Source of the DNA: an uncultured Chitinophagaceae bacterium
GTDB lineage: Bacteria > Bacteroidota > Bacteroidia > Chitinophagales > Chitinophagaceae
Direction of reading: 5' to 3'
Assembly (NCBI GenBank): GCA_934502905.1
Contig: CAKSVK010000014.1
Span: forward strand, 1-34,353
DNA: 34,353 nucleotides
Shown here piece by piece: positions 7,469 through 16,034 of this stretch. The notes below the pieces were generated by a model, which worked only from the letters and a program-made list of their open reading frames with translations, made no database searches and was not told the origin of the DNA. How positions within the stretch are numbered: position 1 is the first letter of the stretch; every line of letters starts with the position of its first letter. Made by a program: the position numbers and the translations under genes.

Positions 7469-8731
7469 TCAATTCTTTTTATCCCCTTCTTTCGGATATT
7501 TTTGAACAAGGTCAATATAGTTAAGCCTTTTGCTGCCGTCATACAGGGGAGCGGCGATTTTTCTTAGTGTTTTGTCGAAAAACTCCCGCGTGTAACGGCA
7601 GGTGACTTTAAGTACGCGACAGACCATCACTGCTTCAATATCATTTTTTGCCTGCAATAAGGGCAAATCACTAAAGCTCATATGAGTTGAGCTGTCAAAA
7701 TGAAGCAACACATGGTAGCTTTCTCCTGTGGCAGCTAATGCAGTTTCTTTATTTTGACGCAAGCGGTTTACGAGTTCGGTCAGATCCTCAAGACTCATAC
7801 CCAAAGATGCAGCATCAGCCTCATCGGGTGGAATAGTCCGCACACGCTCAAAAAGCAAAAACGGCTGCGTCATTCCAACACCATCAGGCCCCACATAAAA
7901 TGGTTGCATCATGGCAACACCATCCTGGTCAGCACAACTTTTTATGCGGGTATCGATTTGGCAGGCGCGCGCTGCCGCACGTCCTCCAGCCGAATGGCCC
8001 AGCGCTCCTACCCTGGTGAGATCTAAGTGACCGGCAAAGGGAATGCGGACATCTTTCGTTTTATTTAAGCGCGTCAATTGATTCAAAGCAAAACGGATGT
8101 CTTCAGCCCACCATTCAATTCGTTTGTTCTCATAAGCGATATGTTGTTCTTCCGTATTGCCAGCGGTGTTTCTCTGTTTTGTTTCAAAAGGAACATCTCC
8201 TCCGTCAGTAAAAGAAACAAGCCATGCGTCGTAGGGATGAGAGATCGCTGCTACAATATATCCATGACTTACCAGATCTTCTATCTGTGCAGTATATACC
8301 TGGGGGATCATACCCATACCGTGCGAAAAGAAAATCACCGGAGCTTTGTCCAAACGTTTATCAAATCCGGCATCTTCATGGGCATGGGTATGTACATTGC
8401 CTGACCTGATCAGGGCTGCACCGGCTGAACCGAACATAGATTGTAATCCGTTACTGCCAAAAGCACGGCTAATTGCGACGGTGTCAAGATAGGGAACTGT
8501 TGTTTGGCTGGCGTTTTCGGCCGGGTACCAGATATCAGTAACAATCCTGCGCATAGTAGCGTTTGTTGCCAAAATCTCGGGTCGGGAACTATCCGTCCAT
8601 TCAAAGCGGTGATACCCGATACCTGATTTGCCCGAAGGTTGCGGTAAGCGTTGTGACCGGGATTGGCGCGGACAGGCTACAGATACAAACAGTAAAAGCA
8701 CCATGAAATACACCGGTTCCATTTTTTTCAT
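7469..8731 (-). CDS. Exported alpha/beta hydrolase, platelet-activating factor acetylhydrolase-like
   Basis: 420 residues with an N-terminal hydrophobic export signal (about residues 6-20). The alpha/beta-hydrolase core shows the oxyanion-loop strand PVIFFSHGMGM (131-141), the nucleophile elbow GHSAGG (Ser247), the acid CADQDG (Asp268 or Asp270) and the catalytic His in STHMSFSDLP (His350). This arrangement and the HxxFSDLP ending match the PAF-acetylhydrolase isoform II family, whose members hydrolyse short or oxidised acyl esters; the physiological ester here is unknown. The gene lies 88 bp downstream of, and in the same direction as, the outer-membrane receptor gene, so the two may be co-transcribed. 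Confidence 0.85.
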   Translation of the reverse strand: MKKMEPVYFMVLLLFVSVACPRQSRSQRLPQPSGKSGIGYHRFEWTDSSRPEILATNATMRRIVTDIWYPAENASQTTVPYLDTVAISRAFGSNGLQSMFGSAGAALIRSGNVHTHAHEDAGFDKRLDKAPVIFFSHGMGMIPQVYTAQIEDLVSHGYIVAAISHPYDAWLVSFTDGGDVPFETKQRNTAGNTEEQHIAYENKRIEWWAEDIRFALNQLTRLNKTKDVRIPFAGHLDLTRVGALGHSAGGRAAARACQIDTRIKSCADQDGVAMMQPFYVGPDGVGMTQPFLLFERVRTIPPDEADAASLGMSLEDLTELVNRLRQNKETALAATGESYHVLLHFDSSTHMSFSDLPLLQAKNDIEAVMVCRVLKVTCRYTREFFDKTLRKIAAPLYDGSKRLNYIDLVQKYPKEGDKKN

Positions 8732-8819
8732 ATCCGCTGTTGTTTGAGATAGTGGTATGCAATACTACGTTCCATTCGTCCAAAAAGGTAGTCGCCGAGG
8801 TATACCGGTAATGCTCACA

Positions 8820-11219
8820 CTACAACCGCTGCGACTCCTCGTTGGTATCCCTGTGTTGCTCCTTGTTGCTTTTTGAACCAAATCGCAGGCTGAAAGATAG
8901 TCCTGTCATCCGGGTTTCATTGATCCTTCTGAAATACGCGACAGAGTTTTTGAGATTTTTCGTGGTGCCGTTTTCCACCCAGCTGTGGAATATATCATCG
9001 GCAAACAAGCGAAGCTGTGCTTTTCCTGCCATAAACTCATACTGTATGGCCATATTCATCCGCCACCTCGGTTGCATAGAAGTTTGTCCCTGCAGGTCCC
9101 TGTGCCGGTAGAAAACCATCAGTTCTCCCTTCCACTTGTCCGCGATCGTAAACTGGTTGAATACATTTATTCTGCCGGTATACATCTCCTGGCGTATCGG
9201 GTTGCCAAAGGTTTCGCCTTTCAGGTATAGCCTTACTACATTGATATTGGTGTTGATACGCCACCACCGGGTAATACCGGTATTGTAGTTGGCTGCCAGC
9301 CCGGCAGCAATGCCATTCGCAATGTTTTCAGGTTGCCGGATAAACAGGGTGTCTTCTACCCGCAGCGAAGAAAATATGATCTTCCGGAAACCGCTGTAAA
9401 TTGCATTGAAGGTCCATTTGTTGTGATGCTGGTACCGTAGATCTACCTGCGTATTGAATTGAGGCAGCAATAAAGGGTTCCCGCCTGAAAAGTTATAGTC
9501 ATCTTCTTTCACCAGGAAGGGATTCAACTGCTGAAACCCTGGCCGGTTGATCCTGCGCGAGATACTGAGTACGAGATTTTCCCGGCCGGCGCTGTCGAGG
9601 CTGTACGAGAAAAAGCCGGAGGGGAACACAGAAAAATACGATCGTTTAAACCAGCTTGCCTGGTCATTGTCCTCTTCAGGCTCCGTACCACGGATATGGG
9701 TTTGCTCACCCCGGATACCCAGCTTTGCATTGAAACGGTTGATCTTTTTTTGTACGCTTATATAGCCTGCATTTACCCATTCCCGGTACCTGAAGTTGTT
9801 GTTGAAGTCTTCCATGATATGATCCTGCGGATCTTTTTCAGTCATCTGAAAAAGGTTGCGGGTAGAAACGTTGCTGCTTCTGACGCCCGCTTCCAGTCCC
9901 CAGTTTTTCTTTGCCGACCAGGTGTAGTCTGCCTGGGCATTGTATATTTTGATATTTGCAGGTGTATGGTATTGATACGTTAATGTATTCAGTGAGGTTA
10001 TTTTATTCAACAGTATATCTGAGGATCTGTCATGCTCTATATGGTTGACGTCAAATGTCAACTGTCCGCCTTCATTGCGAAACTTATGCGATGCATGAAA
10101 GTTGTAGGAGTTGTTTTTGGTAAAATTGCTCTGACGGCTGTTACCATTCCCGGTATACATGCTGCTGCCCAGCTTGTCATCCGATTCACTGGCATATGCC
10201 ATACGATCCCAACCCGGACCGTGCCGGAGATTAATAATGACGCCTATGCTGGTAGATTTCGACAGATCATAGTCAATACCTAGCCGGCCACTCAGGTTAT
10301 TGAACCCTGATCTGGTGAAATGGTGCTGTGTAACTGTTGTATGGGTTTCACCATTCTCTTCCAGGAATAGTCTTTCCGTGCGGGCATCAGCAAACCAAGC
10401 ATCGTGATTGTAGGAAAGATTTCCTGTCACCCGCAGTTGCCTGTAATTATAGTTCAGTCCGGCATTTCCAAAGCCACGCACATACCTGCCGGCATTGGTA
10501 CCGGCGTTCAGTGAACCGGAAAACCCCTGCAGCCTGTTTTTCTTTAATACAATATTGATCATGGACGAGCCGCCGGCTTCATAGCTGGATGGCGGCACCG
10601 GTATCAGCTCCACCCTTTCCACTGTACCTGCCGGAACGGATTTCAGGTAATTGACCAGGTCACCCTCCGACATATGGGTGGGTCTGTTATCAATCAATAT
10701 TGTGGCTGTACCCCTGCCACTCAGGCTAATAATATTTCCTTCTACTGTAATACCGGGTGTTTTCTCCAGCAGTTGAAGCGCGTTCCCGGATGATCCGCCT
10801 ATCATTGCGTCTACATGTATGATCGTTCTGTCCAGCTTTTGTTCCACCATCGGTTTTTCCGCTTTCACCACTACTGCGTCCAGTTCTTTTACACCGGTTG
10901 AAACCAGTACTACCGGTTCGAGCTGTTGGGTGTTCTTTTCTATTGTTATTTCTCTTTCAAAGGCTTTCATTTCTACTGCGGTTATCCTTAACAGGTATTT
11001 GCCGGGCATCAGTATCAGCGTGAATATTCCTGCGCTGTCCGACAGCAGTGTGCGGCTGAACTGAGCACCGCCGGATATATGAACCGTGGCGCCGGCTACC
11101 GGTTCGCCCGCCCGGGTGATAACCGAACCAGACACTGCAACGGGTGATTGTGCCCGGGCAACGTGAAAGCTCATCAGCAGCAGTAAGCCTATCAGCCATT
11201 GGATCAGAGTGCGTATCAT
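8820..11219 (-). CDS. Outer-membrane beta-barrel receptor (TonB-dependent-like, OMP_b-brl_3 family)
   Basis: 799 residues. Signal peptide (MIRTLIQWLIGLLLLMSFHVARAQ), then a CarboxypepD_reg-like beta-sandwich (about 27-110; VSGSVITRAGEPVAGATV), a plug domain (about 115-225; VVKAEKPMVEQKLDRTIIHV, ALQLLEKTPGI, GRGTATILIDNRP, VERVELIP) and a 500-residue beta-barrel. The barrel matches the 'outer membrane beta-barrel family' related to TonB receptors, often without SusD partners. The last residues are charged and polar (after SFSLRFG), an unusual tail for a barrel. It diverges from a LytS/LytTR two-component operon with an intergenic region full of GTCATnAT sites, suggesting that the regulator controls it. 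Ligand unknown. Confidence 0.9.
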   Translation of the reverse strand: MIRTLIQWLIGLLLLMSFHVARAQSPVAVSGSVITRAGEPVAGATVHISGGAQFSRTLLSDSAGIFTLILMPGKYLLRITAVEMKAFEREITIEKNTQQLEPVVLVSTGVKELDAVVVKAEKPMVEQKLDRTIIHVDAMIGGSSGNALQLLEKTPGITVEGNIISLSGRGTATILIDNRPTHMSEGDLVNYLKSVPAGTVERVELIPVPPSSYEAGGSSMINIVLKKNRLQGFSGSLNAGTNAGRYVRGFGNAGLNYNYRQLRVTGNLSYNHDAWFADARTERLFLEENGETHTTVTQHHFTRSGFNNLSGRLGIDYDLSKSTSIGVIINLRHGPGWDRMAYASESDDKLGSSMYTGNGNSRQSNFTKNNSYNFHASHKFRNEGGQLTFDVNHIEHDRSSDILLNKITSLNTLTYQYHTPANIKIYNAQADYTWSAKKNWGLEAGVRSSNVSTRNLFQMTEKDPQDHIMEDFNNNFRYREWVNAGYISVQKKINRFNAKLGIRGEQTHIRGTEPEEDNDQASWFKRSYFSVFPSGFFSYSLDSAGRENLVLSISRRINRPGFQQLNPFLVKEDDYNFSGGNPLLLPQFNTQVDLRYQHHNKWTFNAIYSGFRKIIFSSLRVEDTLFIRQPENIANGIAAGLAANYNTGITRWWRINTNINVVRLYLKGETFGNPIRQEMYTGRINVFNQFTIADKWKGELMVFYRHRDLQGQTSMQPRWRMNMAIQYEFMAGKAQLRLFADDIFHSWVENGTTKNLKNSVAYFRRINETRMTGLSFSLRFGSKSNKEQHRDTNEESQRL

Positions 11220-11267
11220 GATTATGTTTTGTGCAAAACTGCCGGTTCACTTCTGCCGGATAAAATT

Positions 11268-11423
11268 ATAATGACCAAACAGCTATTTCCGGGGTGTAAA
11301 CACTGCAGGTGGATGATAAGTTCTCCTGGTGGCGCAGGGTACCTGTTTTCGTCATGATTTAGATGGTTTTCGTCATAATAGTTATTTTCACTGCAAATAG
11401 TGATTCAGATTTGCGGTCATTAT
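11268..11423. promoter_or_regulatory. Candidate LytTR operator array (four GTCATnAT sites)
   Basis: In the 225-bp divergent intergenic region, GTTTTCGTCATGAT (11345-11358) and GTTTTCGTCATAAT (11366-11379) are direct repeats with a 21-bp period, i.e. two helical turns. The core GTCATnAT recurs at 11416-11423 on the + strand and at 11268-11275 on the - strand. LytTR response regulators are known to bind paired direct repeats about 21-22 bp apart, and the adjacent operon encodes one. TGCGGT/ACCGCA (11412-11417 and 11427-11432) is an additional dyad overlapping the third site. Confidence 0.6.
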
Positions 11424-11444
11424 TCAACCGCATAAATATTGTAT

Positions 11445-12506
11445 ATGGAAAAGGTGAAAGAAAAAAAGGAGAAAAAAGAAAAAGACCCGCAGAAAATAAA
11501 GATCAGGAATTATATATTGCTGACCATTGCCGGTGGAATAGTCCTGTTGATGATATTGGCGCCATTTGCGCAGGTAATATCTCATCGAAATGACGAGGCT
11601 ATAGCCATCTTCCTGACCTTACTGTTCATTACCTGCATGTATATTGGCAGGTACCTGTCCATCGTTTGGATATCCGGACAACGTCCTATCAACAGTAAGC
11701 TGTATATCTGGCTGGGTACTGCCATGACAGTTTCCGGTCTTATATTGGTCTTACAGGCGGAGATATTAGATCGTTCCGGGCAGCGCACATTACCGCTAAG
11801 CTTTTTCCTGGCAAGCGCCTGCATAACGGTATTCGCTACCTGCCTGGGGATACTGATTAAGGTAACCCGGCATTCTATCAGCAGCCAGTTGACAGAAGCA
11901 AAAGCATCTGCTGCACAAAGTATGTCCGAGCTTCATTTTTTGCAATCGCAGCTCAGCCCGCATTTCCTGTTCAATACGCTCAATAATCTTTACGGCATTT
12001 CCCTTTCCCAGCACGAGAAAATACCGTCCATGCTGTTGAAGCTTTCGGATCTGCTCCGGTATTCCGTATATGAAGCCAAAGAGCTGTATGTTCCCCTGTC
12101 TGATGAGATTGAGTATATCAGGAATTATATTGATTTTGAGCGACTGCGTATCGGCGAAAGACTGGAGCTGGATGTGAATATCGAAGAAGTGTTTGGCAAC
12201 AATGTCAAAATTGCCCCGCTGTTGCTGATCGTGTTTGTTGAGAATGCCTTTAAGCATTCCAAGAACACCCTGTCGGATAAGATACAGATCAGCATTACGC
12301 TGAAGACATTTGGAAAAGATATTCTTTTTGCGGTGAAAAACAGCTACGATCCGGAGACAGAGTCGGGTAAAAAGGAGGGCTATAAGGGACTGGGGCTGGA
12401 GAACGTACAAAAACGGCTTGACCTGCTGTACCCGGAAAAATATGAGCTGACGATACTGGCAAAGGACAATATATATAGTGTTAAATTGCAGATCAAAGAA
12501 TCATAA
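11445..12506 (+). CDS. Sensor histidine kinase, LytS/His_kinase (PF06580) family
   Basis: 353 residues from the ATG at 11445 (an upstream TTG at 11439 is in frame but less likely). A very lysine-rich N-terminus (MEKVKEKKEKKEKDPQK) precedes four predicted transmembrane helices (about 23-45, 52-75, 86-106, 117-139). Then comes the phosphoacceptor motif LQSQLSPHFLFNTLNNL (His173) and the ATPase part with PLLLIVFVENAFKHS and GLGLENVQKRL. These are the signatures of LytS-type kinases, which sense envelope conditions or peptides and phosphorylate a LytTR partner. There is no separate extracellular sensor domain, so the signal is probably perceived within the membrane. The stop codon directly abuts the ATG of the response regulator. 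Confidence 0.93.
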   Translation: MEKVKEKKEKKEKDPQKIKIRNYILLTIAGGIVLLMILAPFAQVISHRNDEAIAIFLTLLFITCMYIGRYLSIVWISGQRPINSKLYIWLGTAMTVSGLILVLQAEILDRSGQRTLPLSFFLASACITVFATCLGILIKVTRHSISSQLTEAKASAAQSMSELHFLQSQLSPHFLFNTLNNLYGISLSQHEKIPSMLLKLSDLLRYSVYEAKELYVPLSDEIEYIRNYIDFERLRIGERLELDVNIEEVFGNNVKIAPLLLIVFVENAFKHSKNTLSDKIQISITLKTFGKDILFAVKNSYDPETESGKKEGYKGLGLENVQKRLDLLYPEKYELTILAKDNIYSVKLQIKES

Positions 12507-13205
12507 ATGAGTATACAATGCCTGATCGTAGACGACGAACCCATCGCCCGGGATATTGTGAAGCTGTATTGCGCTCATTTACCGATACTGAATGTAAAAG
12601 CTACTGCCGCCAATGCTTTTGAAGCCAGGAAAATTTTACTGGAGGAAGATATTGATATTCTTTTTCTCGACATCAATATGCCGGCGCTGGACGGCATTGC
12701 TTTTTTGAAAACGCTGAAAAACGTGCCCCAGGTGATCCTGACCACTGCTTACAAAGAATATGCAATAGACGCCTTCGACCTGGCGGTATGTGATTACCTG
12801 CTGAAGCCGTTTTCGCTGGAAAGATTTATAGTGGCAGTGGATAAGGCCCTGGAGAAAATTCATCCATCCAATACAGGAAAGGTTGAAGAAAGTAAAGACA
12901 ACATATTTGTAAAGGCCGATGGAAAAATATTCAATATACAGTTCAATGAACTGCTGTTTGCTGAAGCGAGCGGCAACTATACGAAGCTGTTTACCCAAAA
13001 CAGTATGATCATGCCTTCCATGACTTTCTCGGCTGTTGAATCCATATTGCCGGCGCAGGAGTTCCTGAGAGTTCACCGGTCTTTTATCATCAATAAGACG
13101 AAAATAACGCATGTGGAAGGCAACAGGATTTATATTCAAAAAAATGAGATCCCTATCGGCAGCAATTATAAGACCGATTTTTTGAATGCACTGGGCCTGG
13201 GGTAG
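12507..13205 (+). CDS. LytTR family response regulator
   Basis: 232 residues. N-terminal receiver domain (1-118) with the acidic pair Asp9-Asp10, phosphoacceptor Asp55 (LFLDINMPALDG), Thr80 and Lys100 (YLLKPFS); C-terminal LytTR DNA-binding domain (about 135-230; NIFVKADGKIFNI, FLRVHRSFIINKTKITHVEGN, IPIGSNYK). It starts on the base after the kinase stop codon, so the two are translationally coupled. Direct repeats of the kind bound by LytTR proteins lie upstream of the operon, indicating likely autoregulation and control of the divergent outer-membrane receptor gene. Confidence 0.95.
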   Translation: MSIQCLIVDDEPIARDIVKLYCAHLPILNVKATAANAFEARKILLEEDIDILFLDINMPALDGIAFLKTLKNVPQVILTTAYKEYAIDAFDLAVCDYLLKPFSLERFIVAVDKALEKIHPSNTGKVEESKDNIFVKADGKIFNIQFNELLFAEASGNYTKLFTQNSMIMPSMTFSAVESILPAQEFLRVHRSFIINKTKITHVEGNRIYIQKNEIPIGSNYKTDFLNALGLG

Positions 13206-13374
13206 GAGAGGGCTTGCCCTCTGCCATTTCTATAGAGCAGATGCAGTCTGCGAGAGAGAAATCCTGTGAATGTGTGGGATGCCCCGCTTAGGAAAGGCCT
13301 CTATGATCGCGAGATTCCTTCCTACGCTGCTAATCACGTATAATATAATCAGCAGTAAATAGACCATTTGGAAA

Positions 13375-13484
13375 GTCGCGTGCGGACACGCGACCGGGCC
13401 TGCCCGATGGAACTTCACTCGCCCGCCCGACTGAAGGCCGTTCGTGCAGGGCAGCGGGCGGCCTGCACGTGTCCTCACGTGCAG
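13375..13484 (+). repeat. REP-like repeat family 1, copy 1 (expanded)
   Basis: Two perfect hairpins: GTCGCGTG-CGGA-CACGCGAC (13375-13394) and CTGCACGTG-TCCT-CACGTGCAG (13463-13484). The 68 nt between them are longer than in the other copies and contain a second GTGCAGGGCAGCGGG segment like the one beside the hairpin in copy 2, so this copy may be a nested or partly duplicated unit. Confidence 0.75.
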
Positions 13485-13554
13485 TTCAGGTGCAGATGAA
13501 AGCCGATCAGGGACATTCGCCTCCTGCCGCAGCCTTCAAAATGTATCAGTGAAC

Positions 13555-13570
13555 GATTTTGTACAAAATC
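13555..13570. promoter_or_regulatory. Perfect 16-bp palindrome, candidate operator
   Basis: GATTTTGTACAAAATC reads identically on both strands. It lies 49 bp upstream of the ATG at 13619, a natural place for a repressor site of the RraA-like/enolase gene pair. The regulator is unknown; I did not find the same palindrome elsewhere in the locus. Confidence 0.5.
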
Positions 13571-13618
13571 AAAAATGTTTTCACAGATATTTGTTTAGAC
13601 AGCTACAAACAAAATTTT

Positions 13619-14560
13619 ATGCTTAGAAAAAATTTGATCATGATGGCTGCTGCGTTATGTTGCTTGCAACAGTTATGCAGCCAGGAAGTTCAGATAACCA
13701 AAGCTGAGCTGATAGCGTTGACGCCTTTATGGAAGGGAGAACGGTTTCCCGATGGCCGGCCCAGGGTACCGGATGACCTTTTGCGAAGGATGAAATCGGT
13801 AAGTGTGGAAGAAGCGTGGGCCGTTATGAAAAATGCAGGGTATGCCTACCAGGTAGCTTACGACTGGCTGGTAATACATCCTGACAGTGTGCTGGTGGGG
13901 CGTGCGGTGACGGCGACGTTCATGCCGGGACGCCCGGATGTATGGGGTGTTATTGATTCTGTCGGGAAGAAAGCCGGGAGAAAAGGCCAAAACAGCTGGC
14001 CGGTGGATGTGCTGGTGAAAGGTGATGTATATGTTGCCGATCAGTTTGGAGCCAGTCTGAACGGACCTACCGTTGGCGATAATGTCGGGAATGCTATTTA
14101 TGCTAAAACAGGAAATGGCATTGTATACGACGGGGCCCTCCGTGATGTGGAGGGACTAAAGGAAATACCGGGCTTCACCACATTTTATACCAGCTACCAT
14201 CCTTCCTTTCACAATCCTCCCGGAGACCTGAATACCATGATAGTGGGCATCAATCATCCGACGCGCATCCGCAAGGTGACAGTGATGCCGGGTGATGTGG
14301 TATTGGGTAAGCTCGGCGTTGTGGTCTTCGTTCCGCCGCACCTGGCAGAAAAGGTAGTTACTACGTCGGAGATCGTACGGTTGAGAGATATGTTTGGTCA
14401 CCAACGGCTGAAAGAGGGAAAATATACTGCCGGTCAGATCGATGCCAGGTGGTCTGATGAAATAGAAAGGGATTTTTCAAAATGGCTCAATGACCGTATC
14501 AATGACTTACCTGTTGGCAAAGAGCAGATCCAGGAGTTCCTGAAAGAAAGAACCTGGTAA
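13619..14560 (+). CDS. Exported RraA-like (dimethylmenaquinone methyltransferase/keto-acid aldolase fold) protein
   Basis: 313 residues from the ATG at 13619; an in-frame TTG at 13559 would add a polar leader before the signal and is unlikely. The start gives a signal peptide (MLRKNLIMMAAALCCLQQLCSQ). The RraA fold is visible: VEEAWAVMKNAGY, VLVGRAVTATFMPGRPD, DVLVKGDVYVADQFG, GPTVGDNVGNAIYAKTG, then GIVYDGALRDVEGL and GDVVLGKLGVVVFVPPHLAE. Members include cytoplasmic HMG/CHA-type aldolases, oxaloacetate decarboxylases and the RNase E inhibitor RraA; an exported form is unusual. Together with the exported enolase-superfamily gene 40 bp downstream it probably acts on a sugar acid or its keto derivative. 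The exact reaction is unknown. Confidence 0.85.
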   Translation: MLRKNLIMMAAALCCLQQLCSQEVQITKAELIALTPLWKGERFPDGRPRVPDDLLRRMKSVSVEEAWAVMKNAGYAYQVAYDWLVIHPDSVLVGRAVTATFMPGRPDVWGVIDSVGKKAGRKGQNSWPVDVLVKGDVYVADQFGASLNGPTVGDNVGNAIYAKTGNGIVYDGALRDVEGLKEIPGFTTFYTSYHPSFHNPPGDLNTMIVGINHPTRIRKVTVMPGDVVLGKLGVVVFVPPHLAEKVVTTSEIVRLRDMFGHQRLKEGKYTAGQIDARWSDEIERDFSKWLNDRINDLPVGKEQIQEFLKERTW

Positions 14561-14600
14561 ACGATCAACAGCTCAATTGTAACTTATTAAAGCCTGCCAT

Positions 14601-15875
14601 ATGTCCAGTTCAAGAAGAAACTTTATATCCAAAGCTGCGATCGCAGCCGCCATGACACCTTTTGCATCCTTATCCGGTTTTGGTAAGCCATACGAAGCTG
14701 CGATCGATAATTTTGAAAAACGGTCGGCGCCCTCCGACCTGAAGATCACAGATGTAAAATGCGGATACATCCGGGGCAGCCTTTTTGTGAAGGTATTTAC
14801 CAACCAGGGCATATACGGATGCGGGGAAGGAGTAGATGCCATTCCCGGAACCTATCATCTTGTAAAAAACTTTGCACGAAGGATCAACGGGCAAAATCCC
14901 CTGAATGTGCACCGGCTTTTTGAAAATATCCGCCGGTCAGGCTTCTTCCAGGGGGCACAGTCGGGTATGTACATTGCTGTGCTGTCCGCCATAGAAACGG
15001 CATTATGGGATATAGCAGGTAAAGCGCTGAATGTGCCGGTCTACCAGTTGCTCGGCGGTAAATTCAGGGATAAGATACGGGTGTATTGCGATACCGCCTT
15101 ATACCAACGTGATCTGCCGCAGCCGAAGGATTTTGCTGAATCTGCATTGAAGGCGAAACAAATGGGCTTTAATGCTATCAAATTTGATCTTGACCAGGCA
15201 AACGACCCAAAGAAATATGATCTCTACAACTGGACGGCCAGTCCCGGGGAGCTGCAGCGGATGTATGACCAGGTAGCGGCGGCAAGGGAGGCCGTGGGCC
15301 CCGAAACAGATATCCTGGTGGATATGCATGGACGTTATGATGCCGTTACAGCACAGGCGGTTGCCAAAAGAATGGAGCCGATGAACCTGTTTTGGCTGGA
15401 AGAACCGATCCCTGCGGAGAATGTGGAAGCTTACAAGCTGATCACGGAATCTACCAGCACGCCTATTGCAGCAGGAGAGAACCATTACCTGGCGCATGGG
15501 TTCAGGCGGATGCTGGAGATAGGTGCCGTGGATATTGTGATGCCTGATCTGCAGAAAGCAGGCGGGCTGGGAGAAGGGCAGCGCATTGCCAATCTTGCCA
15601 ATTTATATTATACCCCGTTTGCGCCGCATATGGTTGCTTCTTTTCTCGGGGCAATGGCTGCCTGTCATGTTTGTGCTTCCGTTCCCAATTTTCTTATCCT
15701 GGAATGGCAGTCGTATTTTCATACGGATCCGATGTTTAAAGAGATTGTAAAGTATGACGGTGAATGGGTGAAAGACAGCTTTATCACCCTCTCTGAAAAG
15801 CCGGGTATCGGTGTGGATATAAATATAGATGCGATGAAGAAATATGCCATACCTGGAATGCCTTTTTTTGAATGA
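14601..15875 (+). CDS. Tat-exported mandelate racemase/enolase-superfamily enzyme (sugar-acid dehydratase type)
   Basis: 424 residues. The N-terminus has a twin-arginine signal (SSSRRNFISKAAIAAAMTP), so the enzyme is probably exported folded. The enolase-superfamily N-cap is followed by the barrel with KFD at Lys194/Asp196, metal ligands Asp241 (VDMHGR), Glu267 or Glu268 (LEEP) and Glu293 (AAGEN), Asp316 (PDLQKAGG), His343 (APHM) and Glu368 (LEW). This layout, with a His at the barrel end, resembles acid-sugar dehydratases such as galactonate dehydratase. These enzymes abstract the alpha-proton of an aldonic acid and eliminate water to give a 2-keto-3-deoxy acid. The substrate cannot be read from the sequence. 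Likely co-transcribed with the RraA-like gene; a possible product of one could be substrate of the other. Confidence 0.88.
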   Translation: MSSSRRNFISKAAIAAAMTPFASLSGFGKPYEAAIDNFEKRSAPSDLKITDVKCGYIRGSLFVKVFTNQGIYGCGEGVDAIPGTYHLVKNFARRINGQNPLNVHRLFENIRRSGFFQGAQSGMYIAVLSAIETALWDIAGKALNVPVYQLLGGKFRDKIRVYCDTALYQRDLPQPKDFAESALKAKQMGFNAIKFDLDQANDPKKYDLYNWTASPGELQRMYDQVAAAREAVGPETDILVDMHGRYDAVTAQAVAKRMEPMNLFWLEEPIPAENVEAYKLITESTSTPIAAGENHYLAHGFRRMLEIGAVDIVMPDLQKAGGLGEGQRIANLANLYYTPFAPHMVASFLGAMAACHVCASVPNFLILEWQSYFHTDPMFKEIVKYDGEWVKDSFITLSEKPGIGVDINIDAMKKYAIPGMPFFE

Positions 15876-15966
15876 GGCCTGGGTTCCTTGTCAGGGAAAA
15901 AGCTTTAGTATGTTATGATTGTTTTCGTGTATTTTATACCGTTATAAACGGGTAAGGATATAGTGA

Positions 15967-15990
15967 ATCCGGAGTTTGGAAACTCCGGAT
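15967..15990. other. Strong hairpin between convergent genes
   Basis: ATCCGGAGTT (15967-15976) and AACTCCGGAT (15981-15990) form a perfect 10-bp stem with loop TGGA. It lies between the ends of the enolase-type (+) and dehydratase (-) genes. There is no T-run on either side, so it may protect 3' ends or act as a bidirectional, factor-assisted terminator. Confidence 0.55.
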
Positions 15991-16034
15991 AGCAATAGTC
16001 GTTATTTCAATCACTTCCAGTGTTCGAAGAAGAA

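Larger units (their letters stand above)
13206..13618. other. Gene-free region with repeats upstream of the RraA-like gene
   Basis: No convincing gene. It opens with a short hairpin AGAGGGC/GCCCTCT (13207-13222, only a 2-nt loop and no T-run, so a poor terminator). Next comes a stretch of unknown repeat-like sequence (about 13230-13360), then copy 1 of REP-like family 1 (13375-13484) and, just before the next gene, a perfect 16-bp palindrome (13555-13570). Confidence 0.6.

Noticed and set aside
7297..7542. 81-aa open frame on the minus strand overlapping the end of the PAF-acetylhydrolase-like gene
   Set aside because: Different frame overlapping a well-supported coding end; no family features.
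13207..13222. Terminator after the LytTR regulator
   Set aside because: The AGAGGGC/GCCCTCT arms are perfect, but the loop is only 2 nt and no T-run follows.
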